From: Hafnia alvei | Lineage (GTDB): Bacteria; Pseudomonadota; Gammaproteobacteria; Enterobacterales; Enterobacteriaceae | Direction: 5' to 3' | Length of the DNA: 64,000 nt | NCBI RefSeq assembly: GCF_964063325.1 | Contig: NZ_OZ061315.1 | Location: 1,550,001 to 1,614,000 of the forward strand | Shown: positions 45,721 through 54,307 of the stretch, piece after piece | Numbering within the stretch: the first letter of the stretch is position 1 | How the letters are laid out: every line of letters begins with the position of its first letter | Notes under the pieces: model-generated | What the model was told of the DNA's origin: nothing | The model's database searches: none | What the model saw: the letters and a program-made list of their open reading frames with translations, nothing else | Program-made: the position numbers and the translations under genes

Positions 45721-46548
45721 ATGAAAAAAATATCAATAGTAGGACTTGGCTGGGTTGGTATGCCGTTGGCCCTATCTCTGCTGGGGCGTGGCTATCAGGT
45801 GGTTGGCAGTAAAACCACCTCCGACGGCGTTGAAGCTGCACGTATGAGCGGGATCGAATGTTATCCGTTGGTGATGACGCCCGAGCTCGAGTGTGAGCAA
45901 GACGATCTAGAGCAGCTGCTTGATGCCGATGCTTTAGTGATTACGCTGCCAGCCAGCCGCAAGCCAGAAGAGGGCGAGCGCTATTTGCATGCGGTTCAGC
46001 TTTTGGTGGATAGCGCTTTGGCGCACAACGTTCCACGGATTATCTTCCTAAGCTCTACCTCGGTTTATGGCGACGCCGTTGGCACCGTCAATGAACGCTC
46101 TGAGCTGCAGCCTAATACCAGTGCTGGCCGCACCTTAGCTGAGCTAGAAACGTGGCTGCACGATTTGCCAAATACCTCGGTTGATATTTTGCGCTTGGCA
46201 GGATTGGTTGGCGCAGGGCGTAATCCAGGCCGTTTTCTTGCGGGAAAAACAGGTATTTCTGGTGCCAACAGCGGCGTGAATCTGGTGCATCAGGACGACG
46301 TGATTGCGGCTATTCAGATGCTGCTCAAACTGCCGCAGGGTGGGCATGTGTATAACCTGTGTGCGCCGATCCATCCGACTAAAGCCGATTTTTATCCGCC
46401 TTTGGCGCGAGCTTTAGGACTGGAACCACCGCAGTTTGCCGATGAAGATAAGCCTTCGCAGGGAAAGCTGGTGGATGGTAGCTTAATCAGCAAAGAATTA
46501 GGCTTCGAGTATCAGTATTCGAATCCGACGTTGATGCCATTGAATTGA
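45721..46548 (+). CDS. yeeZ: NAD(P)-binding SDR-like protein YeeZ
   Basis: The start at 45721 gives 275 residues (E. coli YeeZ has 274); an upstream GTG or ATG frame adds a non-conserved tail. The Rossmann motif GLGWVGMPLA (about 8-17), the LPASRKPEEGERY region, SSTSVYGD (about 114-121) and the C-terminal ELGFEYQYSNPTLMPL all match. It is an extended-SDR epimerase-like protein of unknown reaction, divergent from hisL just as in E. coli. Confidence 0.93.
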   Translation: MKKISIVGLGWVGMPLALSLLGRGYQVVGSKTTSDGVEAARMSGIECYPLVMTPELECEQDDLEQLLDADALVITLPASRKPEEGERYLHAVQLLVDSALAHNVPRIIFLSSTSVYGDAVGTVNERSELQPNTSAGRTLAELETWLHDLPNTSVDILRLAGLVGAGRNPGRFLAGKTGISGANSGVNLVHQDDVIAAIQMLLKLPQGGHVYNLCAPIHPTKADFYPPLARALGLEPPQFADEDKPSQGKLVDGSLISKELGFEYQYSNPTLMPLN

Positions 46549-46618
46549 TATGCGGTTAACGTAAAAAACCAGTCATTCGACTAATGCTGGCCACTTAAGC
46601 GTGATTTTAGGGGAAGTA

Positions 46619-46665
46619 CACCGATGGGGTCGTAGCAGCTTTAGCTGCCGGAGCGCCCCGCGGTG
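46619..46665. repeat. Nested imperfect palindrome between yeeZ and rimO
   Basis: CACCG...CGGTG encloses GGGG...CCCC, which encloses GCAGC-TTTA-GCTGC. The layout suggests a REP-like intergenic element, or a joint terminator without a T-run, between the converging genes. Confidence 0.45.
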
Positions 46666-46748
46666 TGCTAGCCCCGTGTATCTCGATCTCTTAAACGATC
46701 AGCATCAGTCATCTAACAGGCTTTTTGTTGCAGAAATCAGCGCCGCTT

Positions 46749-48065
46749 TTAGGCGCTAACGCTGCCCCACATATCGTATTCATCAACGTTTTCGATGGTG
46801 ACGTTAACCACGTCGCCAATCTTCAGCGCGGTTGCGCCGTTGAGATAAACTGCGCCGTCGATTTCAGGTGCATCAGCCATGCTGCGGCCAATAGCGCCTT
46901 CTTCGTCCACTTCATCAATGATAACGGGAATTGTCAGGCCAATTTTGTCTTTCAGACGCTGGGCTGAAATTTGCTGCTGCAGCTGCATAAAGCGGTGGAA
47001 ACGTTCTTCCTTCACCTCTTCCGGCACTTGGTCAGCCAACTCATTGGCGGTGGCACCTTCAACCGGGCTGAATTTGAAACAGCCAACGCGGTCGAGTTTC
47101 GCTTCACTCAGAAAATCGAGCAACATCTGGAAGTCTTCTTCGGTTTCGCCAGGGAATCCAACGATGAACGTCGAGCGCAACGTGAGCTGCGGGCAGATTT
47201 CGCGCCAGCGCTTGATGCGCTCAAGGGTGCGTTCAACTGCGCCAGGGCGCTTCATCAGTTTAAGGATTTTTGGACTGGCGTGCTGAAGCGGAATATCCAG
47301 ATACGGCAATACTTTGCCTTCCGCCATCAATGGAATGACGTCATCCACGTGCGGATAGGGGTAAACGTAATGCAGGCGGATCCAAACACCCAGTGAGGAG
47401 AGCTGTTCACACAGGCCGATCATGCTGGTTTTCACCGGCTGACCGTTCCAGAATCCGGTGCGGTGTTTGACGTCAACGCCGTAGGCCGAGGTATCCTGCG
47501 AAATAACCAGCAGCTCTTTTACGCCCGCATCAACCAAACGTTTTGCCTCATCCAATACGGAACCAATCGGGCGGCTATCCAGATCGCCACGCATGGATGG
47601 AATGATGCAGAACGTACAGCGATGATTACAGCCTTCGGATATCTTCAGGTAAGCGTAATGTTTGGGCGTGAGTTTGACACCCTGTTCCGGCACCAAGCTG
47701 GTAAACGGATTATGCGTTGGTTTCGGCACATACTGGTGTACGTGCTCGAGTACGGCTTCGTAGCTGTGTGGCCCAGTGATTTCCAAAACTTTAGGGTGAA
47801 CCTCGCGGATCTGGTTCTCTTTTGCCCCTAAACAGCCGGTAACAATCACTTTTCCATTTTCGTTGAGCGCTTCACCGATAGCCTCTAACGATTCTTGCAC
47901 GGCGCTGTCGATAAAACCGCAGGTGTTCACGATAACGAGTTCGGCGTCATCGTAGCGGGGGACTACATCATAACCTTCGGTGCGCAGTTCGGTCAGAATA
48001 CGTTCGGAGTCCACTAGGTTTTTCGGGCAACCCAAAGACACAAAACCAATACGCGGTTGGTGCAT
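46749..48065 (-). CDS. rimO: Ribosomal protein uS12 methylthiotransferase RimO
   Basis: RimO adds a methylthio group to Asp89 of ribosomal protein S12 using two iron-sulfur clusters. The 438-residue protein has the N-terminal UPF0004 cysteines C13, C49 and C78. The radical-SAM triad is C146-x3-C150-x2-C153 (EGCNHRCTFC), and a C-terminal TRAM domain starts at about 375. All expected cluster ligands are present. Confidence 0.97.
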   Translation of the reverse strand: MHQPRIGFVSLGCPKNLVDSERILTELRTEGYDVVPRYDDAELVIVNTCGFIDSAVQESLEAIGEALNENGKVIVTGCLGAKENQIREVHPKVLEITGPHSYEAVLEHVHQYVPKPTHNPFTSLVPEQGVKLTPKHYAYLKISEGCNHRCTFCIIPSMRGDLDSRPIGSVLDEAKRLVDAGVKELLVISQDTSAYGVDVKHRTGFWNGQPVKTSMIGLCEQLSSLGVWIRLHYVYPYPHVDDVIPLMAEGKVLPYLDIPLQHASPKILKLMKRPGAVERTLERIKRWREICPQLTLRSTFIVGFPGETEEDFQMLLDFLSEAKLDRVGCFKFSPVEGATANELADQVPEEVKEERFHRFMQLQQQISAQRLKDKIGLTIPVIIDEVDEEGAIGRSMADAPEIDGAVYLNGATALKIGDVVNVTIENVDEYDMWGSVSA

Positions 48066-48229
48066 ATATTACGCTCACAAAATGTTCAAAGAATAAAAAC
48101 GGCTGCGATTTTACACGGGAATTTATTCCGCCTCTAGTTTTTATCATGGCGGGTGCCTAGGCTAGGTCAATTCGTAGTGATATTGTCAGAAATATGGCTG
48201 CGGAGTGAACGATTTTTAAGGATGCATAG

Positions 48230-48781
48230 GTGGTGATACTAGAAACTCAAAGACTAATCATGCGGCAAATAAATGAATCAGACTGGGCATTTTTCAGCGT
48301 TCTTTACCGTGATGAACAAGCTATGGCGCTGATTGCAGACACCCAAACAGAGCAGCAAATTTTGGCTGCTTTTGATTGTCGTTTGCCTGAATGGCGTAAA
48401 GAACTGCCCCAATGGTTGTGTTTGGTCATGATTGATCGAGACTCTGGCCAGCGAGTGGGATTGACCGGTTTTGTTTCTGAATGGCTGCCACATCGTATGG
48501 CTGAAGTTGGTTTCATCATTCCCCCTAAATTTCAACGCAAAGGCTATGGCAAAGAATCTCTCGCTGCGCTGATTGATTTTGCGTTTTCACAATGTGGCTA
48601 TCACAAGCTAAAGGCGGTGGTGACTTCAGGTAATGAGGCATCGCGGGGATTATTATTGCACGGCGGTTTTCAGCAGGAAGGTTGCTTGCGGCAGAATTAT
48701 TTTCTACAGGGAAAATGGCATGATGACTGGGTATTCGGCTTGTTGGCCGAAGAATATAGCAGGGGCGAACCCCTGCTATGA
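48230..48781 (+). CDS. GNAT-family N-acetyltransferase (RimJ/RimL-like)
   Basis: The 183-residue acetyltransferase begins VILETQRLIMRQINESDWAFF, the usual RimJ/RimL opening. Acetyl-CoA loop residues are in PPKFQRKGYGKESL (about 98-111) and the late NEASRGLLLHGGFQQEG is the substrate-side motif. The start is GTG with AAGGA seven bases upstream. The substrate is unknown; it may be a protein N-terminus or a small amine. Confidence 0.88.
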   Translation: MVILETQRLIMRQINESDWAFFSVLYRDEQAMALIADTQTEQQILAAFDCRLPEWRKELPQWLCLVMIDRDSGQRVGLTGFVSEWLPHRMAEVGFIIPPKFQRKGYGKESLAALIDFAFSQCGYHKLKAVVTSGNEASRGLLLHGGFQQEGCLRQNYFLQGKWHDDWVFGLLAEEYSRGEPLL

Positions 48782-48790
48782 TTCGATTTA

Positions 48791-49987
48791 TTATTCAGCT
48801 AATTTCCTCTTCACAAAGAGCTGGGCACAAAGAAGAAGCACCAATACTCCGGCGATAACCAGTAAATGCTCGATGCGAAAATGATCGGCAAGTGGGCCAA
48901 ATAGCACCATACCCAGCGGCAAAGCACAGCAGTTGGCGACCTGTACCAAGCTGAAAATTCTACCGTGCATTTCCGGTATCACTTTCTCCTGCAGAAGAGA
49001 AGTCACCGGTGCGTTAAAGCACGGCATGGTGATCCCTATCAGGAAATTAAAAACCAGATAAATGCTGAATAGGGGCGCGCAGCCAAGTGCAATCATGAAA
49101 AAGCCATAGGCTCCGCCAGCGAATAAGGTCGTGCGTAGGCGGCTGGTAAATCCTCCCCACATCGCAATCAATATTCCGCCTGCAATGGCCCCGCTGCTAA
49201 AGGCCATTTCATTGATGGCTAAACGCCATGCCTCTGGGCCAAACGAACGACTGACCATCAGGGGCGTCATAAATGCCGCAGGGCTTATTAAGATCATCAT
49301 GGCAATCAAGAACATAATCAGATAGCGGATAAACGGATTTTGTCGAAGGTAGTGGAAGCCTTCACCGATAGCCTTGATAGTCGATTTACCGTCAAGATTG
49401 CCGTTTGTGAGTTTGGTGATCTTTAACATCGACATAAACACTAAGCCAATCGCGGCGGTAATGACGTCGGCGAAGAAGATTTTCTCGATGGAGAAATAAG
49501 CATACAGAACGCCGCTGGCCGCCGGAGCAATCAGCATATTTAGCGAACTTAATGTGCTGTTGATTCCATTTATCTTTATCAAATGATCTTTCGGCACCAG
49601 TTGAGGAATGATCGCATTCACCGTTGGTGTTTGAATCCCCGTGCCAAAAGAACGAACGGCCAATACGGCAAAAATCAACCATAGCGGCTTGTATCCTAAG
49701 ATAAATGCAACAGCCAACAACAGCGTTACCAGCGCGATAACCGCGTCTGAAATCATACTGACATACTTGCGGTTATAGCGATCTACCCATACACCGGCAA
49801 ACAGCGAAATAACGAGCTGAGGCAAAAAACCGCACAGCGTCGAAATGGTGATCATCAACCCTGAAGACGTCGTCAGCGTGATGTACCAAATAATGGCGTA
49901 TTGCACAATGGATGAACCAAGCAGAGTCACTGTTTGGGCTGAGAGGAAAAGGACGATGTCCTTTTTCCAATGAAGTTGTTGCGTCAT
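48791..49987 (-). CDS. MFS exporter, MefA/EntS-like
   Basis: It has about 398 residues from ATG 49987; a TTG five codons earlier is possible. Twelve hydrophobic segments are visible. The MFS-3 type motifs are LLGSSIVQYAIIWYI (about 24-38), FAGVWVDRYNRKYV (about 64-77) and RSFGTGIQTPTVNAIIPQLV (about 113-132). Relatives export macrolides, siderophores or other drugs. The messenger has a 5' leader with a short ORF and a terminator at 50014-50047, so expression may be inducible by translation stalling. Confidence 0.85.
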   Translation of the reverse strand: MTQQLHWKKDIVLFLSAQTVTLLGSSIVQYAIIWYITLTTSSGLMITISTLCGFLPQLVISLFAGVWVDRYNRKYVSMISDAVIALVTLLLAVAFILGYKPLWLIFAVLAVRSFGTGIQTPTVNAIIPQLVPKDHLIKINGINSTLSSLNMLIAPAASGVLYAYFSIEKIFFADVITAAIGLVFMSMLKITKLTNGNLDGKSTIKAIGEGFHYLRQNPFIRYLIMFLIAMMILISPAAFMTPLMVSRSFGPEAWRLAINEMAFSSGAIAGGILIAMWGGFTSRLRTTLFAGGAYGFFMIALGCAPLFSIYLVFNFLIGITMPCFNAPVTSLLQEKVIPEMHGRIFSLVQVANCCALPLGMVLFGPLADHFRIEHLLVIAGVLVLLLCAQLFVKRKLAE

Positions 49988-50013
49988 GGTATTGATACTC
50001 AAGTTTTTTCAAT

Positions 50014-50047
50014 AAAAAAGCCGGTTCGCACTGCTGGCGGCCCGGCT
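50014..50047 (-). terminator. Leader terminator (attenuator) of the MFS exporter gene
   Basis: On the minus strand AGCCGG-N17-CCGGCT is followed by six T, ending 27 bases before the start codon. It sits in front of the gene rather than behind another gene, because the preceding gene ends at 50518. Downstream of a short leader ORF, it has the layout of an attenuator. Confidence 0.75.
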
Positions 50048-50057
50048 TAAAGATTGT

Positions 50058-50093
50058 CTATTTCAACAATCCGTCACGGATGTTTTGCAACAT
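50058..50093 (-). CDS. Candidate leader peptide of the MFS exporter
   Basis: An 11-residue frame, MLQNIRDGLLK, ends just upstream of the leader terminator. Its last codons and stop form one arm of an alternative hairpin (GATTGT/ACAATC). The ribosome site is weak. It fits a stalling peptide of an attenuation system. Confidence 0.4.
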   Translation of the reverse strand: MLQNIRDGLLK

Positions 50094-50128
50094 CAAGGCC
50101 ACAGATAAAGCGTGGCGAGAGACTCAAA

Positions 50129-50250
50129 CCCGTCATACTTCAAGCTGCTTACGCGTTGGCTACTCCCGCTCACCCCAGTCACTTACTTGAGTAAGCTCCT
50201 GAGGATTCACGGGCTTGCCGCCTTCAAGCAACTTGAATTATTTTGGGTAC
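50129..50250. repeat. ~120-bp dispersed enterobacterial intergenic repeat
   Basis: The ends are near-inverted (CCCGTCATACTTCAAG... and ...AACTTGAATTATTTTGGGTA). The core CCCAGTCACTTACTTGAGTAAG and the GCTTGCCGCCTTC stretch are ones I recognise from many enterobacterial intergenic regions. It is an ERIC-like miniature palindromic element. The element name is not certain. Confidence 0.65.
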
Positions 50251-50288
50251 AACCCTTAATTTCAGCTAGCCGAAAACGACGTAATTAA

Positions 50289-50411
50289 ACGACCGATAAC
50301 GAGCTGGCTGATGAAGAGTTTAAGCAGCGGGTGGCTGCTGATTAGGCTCCGAACAACGCTTCATCTTTCGATTGCGCGGAGCTGCGTCTGGTGACGGATT
50401 TTTTGAAGTAG
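50289..50411 (+). pseudogene. Possible C-terminal gene remnant interrupted by TAG
   Basis: One frame reads TDNELADEEFKQRVAAD, an in-frame TAG (50343), then APNNASSFDCAELRLVTDFLK and a second TAG. The coding-like composition on both sides of the first stop suggests a decayed gene tail. No family is recognised. Confidence 0.3.
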
Positions 50412-50517
50412 CTGCAAACCATGAAATACACTCGATACCAAGAGATAAATTCTCTTTAGATTAGGTGCGGATTATATCTGTGGGATATGAATTGGGCAAA
50501 TCGCGATCTTTTGATAG

Positions 50518-51336
50518 CTACTCTAGATTAAGAATATCGCCGGTATTTAAGGGGTGAGCGTTTAACCATAAGCGTCCCCAGCCACCGGTGCAGTGGCAAC
50601 CATAGATAAGATTAATATTTTGCTGTTGGAAATAGCGTCGGGTGCGGAGCATCTCTGACAGACCTGCGCTACGCAAATGCAGACCGCCGATAACGGCGCT
50701 GACTTTTTCTACGCCAGCGATTTGCTTGGCATATTCAATGATATCGCAGATACCTGAATGCGAGCAGCCAACAATGACCACTAAGCCTTGGCTTCCACGC
50801 CAGATCAAACAGCTATCGTCTCTGACGTAATCAGTTTCATAGCCCATATTATTTTCAATTAATCCGAAGCGTTTATTGGGATTGCTGCGGGGGATTTCTC
50901 CGGCAAAAATAAAGCGCTTACCGATGTTCACCGGTTGGCGTGAAAGCTGAAAGGGGAAATGGGTTTGTAACTGAGCTTTGTTATTCTCAGGGGATATTTT
51001 TTTAATTTTAATGGCGCGCGAGCCAATAAATCCCCCCGCGTAGCGTGTGAGAAACACATCGGGGTGACAAATGACCTCAGGCTTGTGCGGTGTGTAAGGA
51101 ATCAGATAGGGAAGTCCACCAAAGTGATCGTAATGCCCGTGTGAAAGCACCACGCAAGAGATGGTGCTTAAATCTATTCCTAAGCGTTGCGCGTTATGAC
51201 AAAAGCGCTGATCCTGCCCTGTATCAAATAAAATCCGCTGTTCGCCATCATCCAGCCATAAACTTAATCCTACACCGCTGTTTAAATCAGCGTGACGGGT
51301 ATCATTTTCTAGCAGAACCGTAATCTTAAGCGACAT
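50518..51336 (-). CDS. Metallo-beta-lactamase-fold hydrolase
   Basis: The 272-residue protein has the metal-binding motif SHGHYDHFGG (about 65-74), a later His in VVIVGCSHSGICDI (about 188-201) and a final YGCHCTGGWG (about 246-255). It belongs to the MBL group that includes proteins annotated as dihydropterin methyl-aminobenzene phosphate synthase; that specific function is not implied here. There is no signal peptide. It follows the LRR gene by 38 bases on the same strand and may share its transcript. Confidence 0.85.
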   Translation of the reverse strand: MSLKITVLLENDTRHADLNSGVGLSLWLDDGEQRILFDTGQDQRFCHNAQRLGIDLSTISCVVLSHGHYDHFGGLPYLIPYTPHKPEVICHPDVFLTRYAGGFIGSRAIKIKKISPENNKAQLQTHFPFQLSRQPVNIGKRFIFAGEIPRSNPNKRFGLIENNMGYETDYVRDDSCLIWRGSQGLVVIVGCSHSGICDIIEYAKQIAGVEKVSAVIGGLHLRSAGLSEMLRTRRYFQQQNINLIYGCHCTGGWGRLWLNAHPLNTGDILNLE

Positions 51337-51374
51337 TTGTTATTTGTCCGAACAGTTGATAATGACTAGCCAAA

Positions 51375-52310
51375 CTAGATATGAATCAGACAGCCATTTT
51401 CTTCAAGCTGAGCTAGCTGTGCCGGATATTGGCTAAATGAATTCCAACGCAGATCGAGCCGTTTAAGATTCTTGAGGGTGTAGATACTGTCTGGCAATGA
51501 AGTGAGGTTATTTGCCCGCAAATCCAGCGTTTGTAACCCAGTCAGTGCGGCGATGCTTTCTGGTAATTCAGACAGATTATTGAATCTAAAATTAAGATCC
51601 TGCAGGTGGCTTAATTGCGTTAAGGCATCGGGTATCGATTTAATGCGATTACCCGATATATCTAGCACGCGTAGCAGAGTTAGCTGATTGATTTCGGCCG
51701 GGAACTGGCTGAGATGATTATTCATTAAATGCAGCTCTTTGAGGTTTTTAAGCTCACCAATCTTTTCAGCAAACGACGATATCTTATTATTGTATAAGCG
51801 CAGCTCTTCTAAGCCACGCATGGCAAAAACGGTTTCAGGGATGTTTGTAAGATGGTTATCCGTAATATTCAGATAACGCAGCTTATGTAACGCTGACAAC
51901 GTTGATGGAATATCGCTGAGCTGGTTATTGCTCAAATAGAGATAGACCAATTCAGTTAGCTGACCAAGCGTGTTGGGTAATTCGGATAATTTATTATGCC
52001 CAAGATCGAGCATTTCCAGCGCGCGAAGCTGCCCAATAGAATCGGGAATATGTGCGATCTGATTACAGGAAATATTGAGCACCTGTAGCTTGGTTAAGCT
52101 ATCAATCTGCTCGGGATAGTCGCTAAGTTGGTTGTTATAAGCGCTAAACCCGGTCAGCCCTTCATCCAGTTTAATGTTATCAAGCTGCTCCAACTGTTGA
52201 TTATCAAGATTTAGAAACGGCGCATTATGCTGTTCTGTTGATGTTATTGAGCGTTGGTGTAATAGCATAGGGATGAATCCAGTGAGTGAGGCTGACAGCG
52301 AGGAGATCAC
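51375..52310 (-). CDS. Leucine-rich-repeat protein
   Basis: At most 311 residues from GTG 52310; ATG 52268 (MLLHQRSITSTEQHN) is the likelier start, giving 297. About ten repeats of ~23 residues follow the pattern LxxLxxLxLxxNxLxxLPxxI, from residue ~50 to ~305. This is the plant-like/SDS22 LRR class also found in bacterial effectors such as IpaH, but no E3-ligase domain is attached. No clear Sec signal is seen. The function is unknown; a protein-protein scaffold is likely. Confidence 0.85.
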   Translation of the reverse strand: MISSLSASLTGFIPMLLHQRSITSTEQHNAPFLNLDNQQLEQLDNIKLDEGLTGFSAYNNQLSDYPEQIDSLTKLQVLNISCNQIAHIPDSIGQLRALEMLDLGHNKLSELPNTLGQLTELVYLYLSNNQLSDIPSTLSALHKLRYLNITDNHLTNIPETVFAMRGLEELRLYNNKISSFAEKIGELKNLKELHLMNNHLSQFPAEINQLTLLRVLDISGNRIKSIPDALTQLSHLQDLNFRFNNLSELPESIAALTGLQTLDLRANNLTSLPDSIYTLKNLKRLDLRWNSFSQYPAQLAQLEENGCLIHI

Positions 52311-52492
52311 TTTAGCCAGTTTGCCTAGAGATGGGAAGAAAAGGGGAGCAAAACTGAGGGCTCACAAGGATAAAATAAATCCTATGGCGTGTTGTTTATA
52401 AACAGTGAGTTGGCGCACGTTGTTACGCTAAATAGCTTCTCATAATGCTCTTAATCATCATGTTACTAACGTTGACTAACTCGGGAAGAATA

Positions 52493-53131
52493 ATGGAACC
52501 ATTACATGCGGTTTGGGTGACCGTTGGGCTGTTTGTCCTCACCTTTTTTAATCCGGGGGCGAACCTCTTTGTGGTGGTTCAAACTAGCTTATCTTCCGGG
52601 CGCCGCGCCGGTGTGCATACGGGATTAGGCGTGGCGCTAGGCGATGCGATTTATTCCGGTCTTGGCCTATTCGGTATGGTGGCCTTGATGACCTAGTTTG
52701 AAAGCCTGTTCTCAATCATCAAAATCGCAGGCGGTCTCTATTTGCTTTGGTACGCCTACGGCGTAGTGAAAAATCAAAATGATATACAAATTGGCGCGTT
52801 GCATACGCTGGTGCCCGGTGAAGGTGCGGTTTTTTTTCGTCGTGGACTGATTACCGATCTCTCTAATCCGCAAACCGTACTGTTTTTTATCAGTATTTTT
52901 TCGGTGACGCTGAGTGCTGATACGCCGACTTGGGCCAAATTATTGACATGGTTTGGCATTGTGATGAGTTCAGTTATTTGGCGCATTTTCCTGAGTCAGG
53001 CTTTTTCCCTATCAGTAGTACGCCGTGGTTATTCGCGTATTCAACGCGTAATCAGTAAGGTGATCGGTGCCGTGGTAGGGGCATTTGCGTTACGGCTCAT
53101 TTACGAAGGTAGCCGCGAGCTCAGCCGCTGA
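52493..53131 (+). pseudogene. LysE/RhtC-family amino acid exporter broken by an amber codon
   Basis: One continuous frame from ATG 52493 reads a complete ~212-residue LysE/Rht transporter except for TAG at 52694-52696 (codon 68). The first part has FNPGANLFVVVQTSLSSGRRAG, and after the stop comes FESLFSIIKIAGGLYLLWYA and the family motif ITDLSNPQTVLFF. The TAG is one transition from CAG (Gln), and no frameshift exists, so the loss looks recent. An intact version would export threonine or related amino acids. Confidence 0.85.
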
Positions 53132-53360
53132 CCCGCATCGTAGGGATAAGCCGCAGCACTAATCGATATTTCAACTATGCTGTTATTGGGTGAAAAACAG
53201 ATGTGTTGCGGTCTTATAAGTATGATTAATTCAATCTGGGCCTGAGAGCGTTGCTTGTTCATATCGATAGCATTTTAGCCAACAAGGACGATCGCTTTTT
53301 TGAGTTGTATGCAAAATTGTTAGATTTATGGTGGATTATTTAACCAAATAATCAACATTT

Positions 53361-53376
53361 TGTGCGATCCGTCACA
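53361..53376. promoter_or_regulatory. Candidate CRP site upstream of gluconate dehydrogenase
   Basis: TGTGC-GATCCG-TCACA matches the CRP consensus TGTGA-N6-TCACA except one base. It lies 48 bases upstream of the GntR-like operator. Confidence 0.6.
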
Positions 53377-53423
53377 CTTACTCAGTCACAAGAGTCTATC
53401 GCTCGTTTTCCTCCCTAATCAGT

Positions 53424-53439
53424 AAGTTACCCGTAACAA
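53424..53439. promoter_or_regulatory. Candidate GntR operator upstream of gluconate dehydrogenase
   Basis: AAGTTACCCGTAACAA agrees with the gluconate repressor operator ATGTTACCCGTAACAT at 14 of 16 positions and is itself palindromic around GTTAC/GTAAC. It implies induction by gluconate. The rest of the 53132-53566 gap shows no gene. Confidence 0.7.
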
Positions 53440-53566
53440 TTCGGTTTATTCACGCCAAATCTGCCATTTCCAAACGTAGCGTAACGTAAGCAAATATTTC
53501 ACAACAACACATTCAGCAAGGAAATGGTGTTAAATAACTGATAACATTTTGTAGATGGGCAATGTC

Positions 53567-54304
53567 ATGGCAAAAGAAAAATCTGGAAGCTCAAGAAGAG
53601 ATTTCCTTCTAAAAACAATAACATTAGTACCCGCAGTGGCTATCGGTGGAACAGGTATTGGTTCACTGGCTGCTCCAATAGTTGCTCATGCAACTGAACC
53701 TAAAGCGCCAGAAAAGCATACGGCGCGTGATTACAACCCTACCTTTTTTACTCCTGAAGAATATGCGTTTGTGCAAGCGGCCGCTGCACGCTTGATCCCG
53801 AATGACGATCGTGGTCCTGGCGCGTTAGAAGCGGGCGTACCCGAGTTCATCGATCGCCAAATGAATACCCCGTATGCCACAGGTTCACAGTGGTATATGC
53901 AAGGGCCATTTAATCCTGATGCAGAACATGATTTTGGCTATCAGCTGCCGTTAACGCCGCAGCAGATTTATCGTTTAGGCGTGGCCGAAGCCAATGACTA
54001 CGCAAAAAAGCAGGCAGGCAAAATCTTTGCTGAATTACCGCAGGACAAGCAGGACGATCTGTTAAGCCAAATGGAAGGCGGGAAAGCGGAGTTTACTCAG
54101 GTACCGGCCAAGGTCTTCTTCTCTTTCTTACTGCAAAACACCCGTGAAGGTTTCTTTAGCGATCCCATCCATGGTGGCAACCAAGGCATGGTGGGCTGGA
54201 CGCTAATCAACTTCCCTGGCGCACGTGCAGATTTTATGGACTGGGTAGAGCGCGGTGAACGTTATCCGTTCCCTCCGGTGTCTATTCGCGGAGAAAGAGG
54301 ATAA
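53567..54304 (+). CDS. Gluconate 2-dehydrogenase, small (gamma) subunit
   Basis: It is 245 residues from ATG 53567 (MAKEKSGSS); an ATG at 53555 adds four residues. The Tat signal SSRRDFLLK (about 8-16) exports it, folded with the flavoprotein, to the periplasm. The remainder is the Gluconate_2-dh3 domain, with FFTPEEYAFVQAAAARLIPND and GWTLINFPGARADFMDWV. It is first in the three-gene operon, 3 bases before the large subunit. Confidence 0.92.
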   Translation: MAKEKSGSSRRDFLLKTITLVPAVAIGGTGIGSLAAPIVAHATEPKAPEKHTARDYNPTFFTPEEYAFVQAAAARLIPNDDRGPGALEAGVPEFIDRQMNTPYATGSQWYMQGPFNPDAEHDFGYQLPLTPQQIYRLGVAEANDYAKKQAGKIFAELPQDKQDDLLSQMEGGKAEFTQVPAKVFFSFLLQNTREGFFSDPIHGGNQGMVGWTLINFPGARADFMDWVERGERYPFPPVSIRGERG

Positions 54305-54307
54305 ATC

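Noticed and set aside
52694..52696. Recoded stop (selenocysteine or pyrrolysine) in the LysE-family gene
   Set aside because: The codon is TAG, not TGA. No pyrrolysine system is expected in this order, and Gln (CAG) fits the site by a single change.
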